Origin: Fimbriiglobus sp.
Lineage (GTDB): Bacteria; Planctomycetota; Planctomycetia; Gemmatales; Gemmataceae
Direction of reading: 5' to 3'
Length of the DNA stretch: 6,324 nucleotides
Assembly: GCA_025352585.1 (NCBI GenBank)
Contig: JANXTD010000886.1
Location: forward strand, 1 to 6,324
The stretch's first letter is position 1; every line of letters starts with the position of its first letter. The notes under the pieces are model-generated. The model had not been told where the DNA came from and did no database searches. It was given only the letters and a program-made list of their open reading frames with translations. Position numbers and translations under genes: made by a program. Positions 1 to 4,732 of the stretch are shown in pieces.

Positions 1-30
1 GCCGTCCAAACGGCGTGAGCCGATTTCGGC
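1..30. repeat. Two adjacent short hairpins
   Basis: Two perfect 5-bp stems stand four bases apart: GCCGT-CCAA-ACGGC at 1-14 and GCCGA-TT-TCGGC at 19-30 (or a 4-bp stem with a 4-nt loop). Neither is followed by a T-run on either strand, so neither is a classical terminator. They could be chance in such GC-rich DNA, or the 3' end of an element that continues past the left edge. Confidence 0.3.
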
Positions 31-92
31 AATCGCCGCCGCCTTCGCGCAGTCAGTACGCGCGCATCGGTTACAACCGCTAACCTCGCGAC

Positions 93-168
93 TCGGCAGC
101 CCGCTCACTGCTCCGTCGGGATTCCTCCCCGGAGGTGGACAGCGGCAACGTCAGCGACCGGCGAGCCG
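93..168. repeat. Imperfect hairpin downstream of cbiO
   Basis: Three nested pairings can be drawn: 93-97 with 164-168 (TCGGC/GCCGA), 101-108 with 135-145 (CCGCT and CAC with GTG and AGCGG, one bulge) and 111-115 with 130-134 (CTCCG/CGGAG). It lies about 50 nt past the cbiO stop in the direction of transcription and could stabilise or end the ECF mRNA, but no T-run follows. The pairing is broken by uneven bulges, so it may be a decayed palindrome. Function is inference only. Confidence 0.3.
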
Positions 169-180
169 AATTCCGACCAC

Positions 181-214
181 ACCCGACACCCGACACCCGA
201 CACCCGACACCCGA
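181..214. repeat. Heptamer tandem repeat (ACCCGAC)
   Basis: Four perfect copies of the 7-bp unit ACCCGAC follow one another at 181-208, and a fifth copy lacking its last base fills 209-214. The array ends five bases from the stop codon of cbiO (220-222). A 7-bp unit is not a multiple of three, so copy-number change would shift any frame read through it. It is too short and has no spacers, so it is not a CRISPR array. Confidence 0.9.
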
Positions 215-219
215 TGATT

Positions 220-930
220 TCACTCCAGCCCGTGCCGGTCGAGCAGCGCGGCGTTGCCGAAGAGCGTCGCCGTGGGGCCGTCGGCGACGAGGTGGCCGGC
301 GTCGAGGATCAGCACGCGCTGGCACGTCTCGGCCGCGAAGCGCAGGTCGTGCGTCGCGATCACCATCGTGCCGGCGAGGCCGTTCAAGAGGCCGATCAGC
401 TCGCGGCGGCCGCGCGGGTCGAGGTACATCGACGGCTCGTCGAGCAGCATCAGTTCGGGCCGCATCGCCAACACCCCGGCGAGCGCGGCGCGGCGCTTCT
501 CGCCGCCGGAGAGCTTGTGCGGCGTGCGGTTGCCCGCGCCCGGCAGGCCGACGCGCGCCAGCGTCTCCTCGGCCAGCGCCACCGCCTCGGCCGCCGTCGC
601 CCCCAGGTTCAAGGGGCCGAACGCCACGTCTTCGCGCAAGGTCGGGGCGAAGAGTTGGTCGTCGGGGTTCTGGAAGACAATACCCACCTTGCCCGGCAAC
701 GCCGCACGGTGCGCCGGCGACGCCGGGTCGAGGCCGGCGAGCGCGAGTTGCCCCGGCTGGCCCGGCAGCACCCCGGCGACGCGCAGGAACAGCGTCGTCT
801 TGCCCGCGCCGTTGGGGCCGACCAGCGCCACGCGCTCGCCGGCCCGCACCGTGAACGTCATCGGGTGCAGGGCGACGCGGCCGTCGGCGTAGGCGTGCGT
901 CAAGCCGTGCGCGACCAGGGCGTCACTCAT
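220..930 (-). CDS. cbiO: ECF transporter ATP-binding protein, CbiO/EcfA type
   Basis: This is the ATPase of an energy-coupling factor importer, acting on the cytoplasmic face with EcfT to drive uptake of a metal ion or vitamin. The 236 residues hold a complete ABC domain: A-loop Tyr14, Walker A GPNGAGKTT at 38-46, Q-loop Gln87 within FQNPDDQLF (the NPDDQ form is typical of CbiO/EcfA), signature LSGGE at 140-144, Walker B LMLLDEP at 160-166 with catalytic Glu165, D-loop LDP at 170-172 and switch His194. Length is a little short for the family (usually 250-280 residues), the C-terminal tail being brief. The ATG overlaps the end of cbiQ in ATGAGTGA, so translation is probably coupled. Only one ATPase gene is present, so a homodimer as in CbiMNQO is the simplest reading. 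Substrate is not shown by the sequence; the cobalt name follows family resemblance. Confidence 0.93.
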   Translation of the reverse strand: MSDALVAHGLTHAYADGRVALHPMTFTVRAGERVALVGPNGAGKTTLFLRVAGVLPGQPGQLALAGLDPASPAHRAALPGKVGIVFQNPDDQLFAPTLREDVAFGPLNLGATAAEAVALAEETLARVGLPGAGNRTPHKLSGGEKRRAALAGVLAMRPELMLLDEPSMYLDPRGRRELIGLLNGLAGTMVIATHDLRFAAETCQRVLILDAGHLVADGPTATLFGNAALLDRHGLE

Positions 931-1657
931 CGCCGGTCAACCCCCGGTCCCAGGCGATCAGCCCCGCGACCGCCAGCAGGCACAGCGCCAGGCCGAGAAC
1001 GTCCGCCGGGGTGGTGCGGAAAGTCGTCGTGGTGCGGAAGGTGCCGGTGAAGCCGCGCGCCCGCATCGCCGCGGCGACCGTCTCGGCCCGGTCGGCGCTG
1101 CGCACCAGCAGCCCGCCGACGCAGTAACCGACCGTCTGGTAGGTCCGGACGTTCGAGCGCATGCGGAAGCCGCGGACGCGCAGGGCGACGCGCGTCCGCC
1201 GGGCCTCGCCCGCCAGCACGAAACTGTAGCGGTACGCCGCCTGCGCGATCTGAACCAAGACGCCGGGCACACGCAACGCCTGGGCCGCGGCCAGCAGCGT
1301 CGGGAAGCCGGTCGTGCGCACCAGCGTCAACGCCGCCACGCCGACCGCCGCGAGCCGCAGGAGCACCGTCGCGCCGACCGCCAGTCCGTGTCGGCCCTCG
1401 GCGAGCGGCAGCACGACGAGGAGCGGGGCGACCGGCAACGCCAGCAGCAGCACGCGGCCGCCGACGACGCCCGCCGGAACGCGGCCGGCGACGACGGCCA
1501 GGGCGACCGTCACCCCGAGCAAAACCGCGAGCGGGCCGGGGGCTTCGAGCAGCGACGCGCCGACGCTCAGGGCCAACAGCCCGGCGAGTTTCCAGCGCGC
1601 GTCCCATCGCTCCAAGAGTGACGCGGGGGTCGGGGGGTCGCGGGGGGCCGGGGTCAT
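923..1657 (-). CDS. cbiQ: ECF transporter transmembrane coupling protein, CbiQ/EcfT type
   Basis: This is the membrane T component that links the ATPases to the substrate-binding S component. The 244 residues show hydrophobic segments at about 24-36, 42-58, 67-84, 92-113 and 217-236. In the cytoplasmic coupling region lie the block AYRYSFVLAGEARR (140-153), typical of CbiQ, and the two Arg-Gly coupling motifs ALRVRG (158-163) and AMRARGF (197-203) that insert into the ATPase grooves. It is the first gene of the operon and overlaps cbiO by 8 nt. The ATG at 1657 has no Shine-Dalgarno sequence in front of it, but a TACAAT hexamer lies 7 nt upstream, which would suit a leaderless message. No CbiM, CbiN or other S component is next to it inside the window, so the substrate (cobalt, nickel or a vitamin) remains open. 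Confidence 0.9.
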   Translation of the reverse strand: MTPAPRDPPTPASLLERWDARWKLAGLLALSVGASLLEAPGPLAVLLGVTVALAVVAGRVPAGVVGGRVLLLALPVAPLLVVLPLAEGRHGLAVGATVLLRLAAVGVAALTLVRTTGFPTLLAAAQALRVPGVLVQIAQAAYRYSFVLAGEARRTRVALRVRGFRMRSNVRTYQTVGYCVGGLLVRSADRAETVAAAMRARGFTGTFRTTTTFRTTPADVLGLALCLLAVAGLIAWDRGLTGDE

Positions 1658-1664
1658 GCGGGTA

Positions 1665-1670
1665 ATTGTA
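1665..1670 (-). promoter_or_regulatory. Candidate -10 box for cbiQ-cbiO
   Basis: Read on the minus strand this is TACAAT, five of six matches to TATAAT. Only 7 nt separate it from the cbiQ ATG, which would put the transcription start at or next to the A of the start codon. I find no good -35 box at 16-18 nt spacing. In this GC-rich setting the AT-rich patch stands out, but the call rests on one hexamer. Confidence 0.3.
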
Positions 1671-1700
1671 AGGGCCGGCGGCGCAACCGCGGCCTATGAG

Positions 1701-1706
1701 TAGAAT
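1701..1706 (+). promoter_or_regulatory. Candidate -10 box for the rightward operon
   Basis: TAGAAT agrees with TATAAT at the three most important positions (TAnnnT) and five overall. It would start a message near 1713 with a leader of about 36 nt before the ATG at 1749. There is no convincing -35 box at the right spacing, so confidence is low. Confidence 0.25.
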
Positions 1707-1735
1707 AACGCGGCCCCGCCCCCTTTGCGTCCGCC

Positions 1736-1739
1736 GAGG
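1736..1739 (+). promoter_or_regulatory. Ribosome binding site deciding the ATG start at 1749
   Basis: GAGG lies 9 nt before the ATG at 1749. It favours that codon over the in-frame TTG at 1725, which would add only the eight arginine-rich residues MRPPRRRT and would place this site inside the gene. Confidence 0.5.
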
Positions 1740-1748
1740 CGACGAACC

Positions 1749-2897
1749 ATGACCGAAGCCGAGTGGTTGACGAGCCGGGACGCCGAGGCGATGCTGGCCC
1801 GCGTCGGCGACCGACTCTCCGACCGGCAGTGGCACCTGCTCGCCTGCGCGGTCGGCCGGCGCGTCTGGGACGTGATCCCCGAGGGCGACTTGCGCGACGC
1901 CCTGAAGTGGTGCGAGCAGCACGCGGGCGAGGCCCAGGACCCCGACGCCCTCGACGCCCTCGCGGCGCGGCACGCCGCCGCCCGCGCGGCGGCCCCGGAG
2001 CAAGCCCGCGCCGCCCAGCACGCCATCGTCCGCGCCGCCGACCCCGACGCCGACCCCGACAGCTTCGTCCACACCGACGAGCGCAAGGTCAACGCCGCCG
2101 TGCCGCTGTTCCAGGCCGCGTCGCGCTACGCCGGGCTGAGCGTCGAGCAGGCCGGCGAGGCGGCGCTGCACGCCGCGGGCGTCGTGTCGCTGCTGGCGGA
2201 ACTGCCCCCCGGCGAGGACCAACTCGACGGCGTGCGGCGTTGCGTCGTCGAGGCCGGCCGCATCCGCACCGCCGCGAGCCTGCACGCCGCCGCCGCGCTG
2301 AAACTGATGGCCGCCGGCGACACGGCCGCCGACCTCGACAACGGCAAGAACGTCAACGTCCGCTACGCCGCCTCGTTGGAGAAGGTCACCAAGGAAGAGG
2401 AGAGCCTGGCCGTGAAGGTCGGCGACCTCGAGGAGGCCAAGCAGCGGGCCGACCGCAAGGCCGTGGCGCGTTACGTGCTCGACATCGCCGGCAACCCGTT
2501 CAAGCTGTACCGGATGATGCCGGAGTGGCGCACCGAGGCCGTCGTTGAGTTGGCGAAGGCCATCGAGGAGGCGCGGGCCTACGACCGCATGCCGAGTTTG
2601 GCCGACGCGCTGCTCGACGCCGACTGCGACGAGGAGGCGGTGCTGCGGCACTGCCGGGGGACCGAGGCGCACACCCCGGACGGCCCGGCGCACACGCGCG
2701 GCTGCTGGGTCATCGACTTGATCCTGAACCGCGAGCCGGCGTTCGTGGCCGCGCCGCCGCTGGTGCCGCCGCCGCCGGTGGCCGCCCGCCCCGCCGCCGC
2801 CAAGGGCCGCCCACCGTCGAGCGGCATGGACCGGCTGTTGAAGGCCCTCCAGGGGGCCGACGAGGACGAAGACGACGACAAGCCGCCCACGCTTTGA
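1749..2897 (+). CDS. Gemmata-type paralogous family protein, function unknown
   Basis: Function is not known. The protein has 382 residues from the ATG. Its ends match a family I recognise from Gemmata-like planctomycetes, which have many paralogues: MTEAEWL at 1-7, a segment like LACAVGRRVW at 31-40, GNPF at 248-251, EWRTEAVVELAKAI at 259-272, then DRMPSLADAL (279-288), CDEEAVLRHCR (293-303) and HTRGCWVIDLIL (315-326). Other members usually have Cys-rich ACACCRR where this one has ACAVGRR, so two N-terminal cysteines are lost, while C293, H301, C302, H315 and C319 remain and could bind metal. The middle (60-240) is Ala-rich and helical. After residue 330 there is a Pro/Ala linker and an acidic tail (DEDEDDD at 371-377) that I do not recall as standard for the family. 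No signal peptide or membrane segment is seen, so it is probably cytoplasmic. It starts a likely operon with the next gene. Confidence 0.85.
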   Translation: MTEAEWLTSRDAEAMLARVGDRLSDRQWHLLACAVGRRVWDVIPEGDLRDALKWCEQHAGEAQDPDALDALAARHAAARAAAPEQARAAQHAIVRAADPDADPDSFVHTDERKVNAAVPLFQAASRYAGLSVEQAGEAALHAAGVVSLLAELPPGEDQLDGVRRCVVEAGRIRTAASLHAAAALKLMAAGDTAADLDNGKNVNVRYAASLEKVTKEEESLAVKVGDLEEAKQRADRKAVARYVLDIAGNPFKLYRMMPEWRTEAVVELAKAIEEARAYDRMPSLADALLDADCDEEAVLRHCRGTEAHTPDGPAHTRGCWVIDLILNREPAFVAAPPLVPPPPVAARPAAAKGRPPSSGMDRLLKALQGADEDEDDDKPPTL

Positions 2898-2903
2898 AGG
2901 AGA
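2898..2903 (+). promoter_or_regulatory. Strong Shine-Dalgarno, decides the ATG start at 2912
   Basis: AAGGAG follows directly on the TGA of the upstream gene and stands 8 nt before the ATG at 2912. It rules out the in-frame TTG at 2894, which lies before the site and would add only six residues. It is the best ribosome site in the window. Confidence 0.8.
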
Positions 2904-2911
2904 CTCCCGCC

Positions 2912-3949
2912 ATGACGGCCCGGCTGATCTGCCCCTTCTGCTCCTACGAGTTCGCGCCGACCGGCACCGCGGCGCGGACCGTCTGCCCGCGCTGCGGCGA
3001 GGGCTTCGCCGCGACCGCCGCCCACGCCGCCGACGACTCCCCGGCGACCCCACCGGAGCCGCCCGCGTCGAGCTTCCGGCCGTTCGTCGCGCCGGCGATC
3101 CTGGGGGCGACGATGTTCGTGGCGGTCTTCGGCCTCGGCATTTACGCCATCTTCAACGGTAAGACTAACCGCGGGCCGCGCGACGTGGTGCTCGCGGAGT
3201 CGGAGACGCCAGAGGCCGCCGCGGCGCGGCGGCTGGACCGCGACCTCGGCTTCCTGCCGCCGGAGGTGAACGCGGTGCTGAGCCTCCAGCCCGCCGACGG
3301 CCCCGACGCGCTGACGAATTCGCTGCAAAACCTGGGGGTGCCGCCCAAGACGGTCACCGACACGCTCGACAAGATCGGCGTCAAGCCGGGGCAGGTCCGG
3401 TCGCTCGTCGTCGGCCTCACGGTGCTGCCGGACAACCCGATCCCGCGCGCGGTCGTCGTGCTGAACCTGCGCGACATCCCGGCCGACACGCGCCGCATCC
3501 TGAGCGGCTTCAACGCCCGACTCGACTCCCGGTTCGCCGGCGACCCGCGCTACAAGGCGACGGTCAACGGCCTGCCGGCGGCGCTGCGCGTGGTGGACCC
3601 GAAGACGTACCTGCTCGCCCTGGAGGCGCGCGACATCGACCGCCCGCCGACCCCCGGCCGCGACCACCTGACGGCCGGCCTGCGCGAGTCGCTGGCCAAG
3701 TGGCCGGCCGGCGCGACGGCGGCGATTGCGGCCGGCCCCGAGGACTGGGCGAAGCTGCCGACGGTGACCTTCGCGGCGCTGGCGCTGAAGCAGCCCGACC
3801 TGGCGGCGAAGCTCGCCGGCGTCCGCGCCTTGGCCGCGACGACGGCCGACGGCAAGACGTTCCGCGTCGAGACGCAAACCGCCGACGGCTGGGCCACGAC
3901 GACTGCCCAAGGCGGGGCGTTGCTGGAGAAGTTCGGGGCGAAGCGGTAG
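2912..3949 (+). CDS. Zinc-ribbon, single-pass membrane protein, function unknown
   Basis: I do not recognise a named family for the whole protein. Its 345 residues begin with a zinc ribbon, CPFC at 7-10 and CPRC at 25-28, the type often found at the N-terminus of planctomycete membrane proteins. A Pro/Ala/Ser linker (40-56) leads to one transmembrane helix at about 57-81. The remaining 265 residues form a soluble alpha/beta domain, by topology probably outside the cytoplasm with the zinc ribbon inside. Within it, LGFLPPEVNAVLSL (112-125), VRSLVVGL (162-169), RAVVVLNLRD (179-188) and a YKATVNGLPAAL..VDPKTYLLAL stretch (214-237) look like strand-rich repeats. There is no catalytic motif I can name. 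The start lies 14 nt after the previous stop, behind AAGGAG, so the two genes are most likely one operon; a joint role is inferred from that alone. Confidence 0.85.
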   Translation: MTARLICPFCSYEFAPTGTAARTVCPRCGEGFAATAAHAADDSPATPPEPPASSFRPFVAPAILGATMFVAVFGLGIYAIFNGKTNRGPRDVVLAESETPEAAAARRLDRDLGFLPPEVNAVLSLQPADGPDALTNSLQNLGVPPKTVTDTLDKIGVKPGQVRSLVVGLTVLPDNPIPRAVVVLNLRDIPADTRRILSGFNARLDSRFAGDPRYKATVNGLPAALRVVDPKTYLLALEARDIDRPPTPGRDHLTAGLRESLAKWPAGATAAIAAGPEDWAKLPTVTFAALALKQPDLAAKLAGVRALAATTADGKTFRVETQTADGWATTTAQGGALLEKFGAKR

Positions 3950-4045
3950 AGGGACCAGCGAGCCAGAAGCGTCAGCGCCTGGAGTTCGATGCGCTCGACG
4001 CTGTCGCTCCAGTCACTGACGATCATGGCTCGCCAGAACTTCCCT
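3950..4045. repeat. Long imperfect palindrome between convergent genes; candidate bidirectional terminator
   Basis: The element fills the 99-nt gap between the stop codons at 3949 and 4049. Pairing from outside in: 3950-3954 with 4041-4045 (AGGGA/TCCCT), 3958-3965 with 4026-4033 (GCGAGCCA/TGGCTCGC), 3970-3975 with 4016-4021 (CGTCAG/CTGACG), 3979-3984 with 4007-4012 (CTGGAG/CTCCAG), 3987-3989 with 4004-4006 and 3991-3993 with 3999-4001, around a CTCGA loop. That is 31 paired bases. Two internal loops are symmetric, 4x4 and 3x3 nt; the outermost is uneven (3 and 7 nt). There is no T-run on either strand, so it is not a textbook intrinsic terminator, though its place at the ends of two convergent genes suits transcript ending or 3'-end protection. 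It may instead belong to a dispersed hairpin family. Confidence 0.7.
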
Positions 4046-4048
4046 CGC

Positions 4049-4732
4049 TCAATGGTTGACGTTGTCGCTCGTCTTCCAGACGAGCAGGATCGTCGATTTG
4101 AGCGACTTGAGCAGCGCCGGCTTGCTCGACTTCTCGCTCAGCCCGGCGTCTGAGTCCAGCAGTTGCGCGACGTGCAGTAGCTGGACCTTGCTGAGATCAT
4201 TGAGGCACGCCAACTTTCCGTCCACGTCGGCCTTCGGCATGCCCCCGCCGTGGAACTTCTTCAGCAACTCCGTCAGGTCCTCCGCGACCTGACGGGCGAC
4301 CTCCCGCGCCGGTTCGCCGGCGGCGTGCTTCGCGGCGGCCTTCGCCGCGACCTTGGCGTCTTGAGCGGCCACCTTCGCGGTGGCCTTTGCCTCGATGTCG
4401 GCCTGCTTCTTGGCCAGCTTCGCCGCGGCCGCGTCGTCCTTCTTCTGCTTCGCCGCGTCGGCCTTGCGGGCCTTCTCGGCCTCCTTGGCGACGCGCTTGG
4501 CCTCGGCCTTGTCCGCCTTCTCGGCCGCCTTCTCGTCGTCGGTCTTCTTCGGCTTCGGCGGGGCCTTCGGCTTCTTGACCTTGCCGAGCAGGTCGGCGAA
4601 CGCCTCCAGGGTCAGGCCCAGGAACGGCCGCAACGCCGCCTCGATGCGGTGCAGCACGTCGGCCGGCGGCGCGTCGGGGCCGGGCGGGTACGCGGCGTGG
4701 CGGAAGTAGTGGCTAAGCGATTCGACAGTCAT
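4049..4732 (-). CDS. Lys/Ala-rich coiled-coil protein with compact C-terminal domain, partner of the ParA-like gene
   Basis: I do not recognise a named family. The 227 residues fall in three parts. The N-terminal 50 form a small helical domain (DVLHRIEAALRPFLGLTLEA at 25-44). Residues 51-150 are strongly charged and alanine-rich, opening with a KxKxP run (51-63) and continuing as heptad-like Lys/Ala/Glu/Asp helix, most likely a long coiled coil; the excess of lysine recalls histone H1-like tails and could bind DNA or RNA. Residues 152-227 are a compact domain in which LSKVQLLHVAQLL (180-192) followed by KSSKPALLKSLKSTIL (201-216) resembles the helix-extended-helix pattern of SAP-type nucleic-acid-binding motifs; this likeness is weak. 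The ATG lies inside the end of the upstream gene (20-nt overlap) behind AAGGAA, so the two are co-transcribed and probably coupled. A role as DNA-binding partner of the ATPase is inference. Confidence 0.8.
   Translation of the reverse strand: MTVESLSHYFRHAAYPPGPDAPPADVLHRIEAALRPFLGLTLEAFADLLGKVKKPKAPPKPKKTDDEKAAEKADKAEAKRVAKEAEKARKADAAKQKKDDAAAAKLAKKQADIEAKATAKVAAQDAKVAAKAAAKHAAGEPAREVARQVAEDLTELLKKFHGGGMPKADVDGKLACLNDLSKVQLLHVAQLLDSDAGLSEKSSKPALLKSLKSTILLVWKTSDNVNH

Larger units (their letters stand above)
1..219. other. Non-coding stretch downstream of cbiO
   Basis: I see no gene here. One plus-strand frame stays open from the left edge to a TGA at 215-217, but it has no GC-rich third-position bias and runs through the heptamer repeat, so I do not believe it is coding. 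The stretch holds two very small hairpins at the left edge (GCCGT/ACGGC at 1-14, GCCGA/TCGGC at 19-30), a longer imperfect hairpin at 93-168 and a heptamer repeat at 181-214. It forms the 3' flank of the ECF operon, which is transcribed leftwards into it. The next gene must lie beyond the left edge. Confidence 0.55.

Noticed and set aside
181..214. The heptamer array as a CRISPR or origin iteron array
   Set aside because: The unit is 7 bp with no spacers, far shorter than CRISPR repeats, and no replication initiator gene or AT-rich region lies near.
80..325. Small minus-strand open frame through the heptamer repeat
   Set aside because: It overlaps the 3' end of cbiO out of frame, and its translation is Arg-rich followed by the repeat product SGVGCRVSGVG, as expected of a chance frame.
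214..1050. Plus-strand open frames opposite cbiO (also 135-854 and 254-892)
   Set aside because: They are antisense shadows; the minus strand has every ABC ATPase motif in order.
2040..2080. The DPDADPDSF stretch of the 1749-2897 protein as an EF-hand-like calcium loop
   Set aside because: It has alternating Asp but Pro at the spacing positions, no flanking helix pattern and no invariant Gly/Glu, so it is more likely a low-complexity linker.
927..3053. A 708-codon open frame on the minus strand crossing cbiQ and the rightward gene
   Set aside because: It is the antisense or off-frame shadow of real genes in GC-rich DNA: low-complexity Arg/Gly/Val-rich translation, no domain, and it covers genes with clear family motifs and ribosome sites.
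2579..3910. A 443-codon minus-strand open frame opposite the zinc-ribbon gene
   Set aside because: The translation is Arg/Val/Gln-rich without recognisable motifs, while the opposite strand has the CPxC pairs, a membrane helix and a strong ribosome site.
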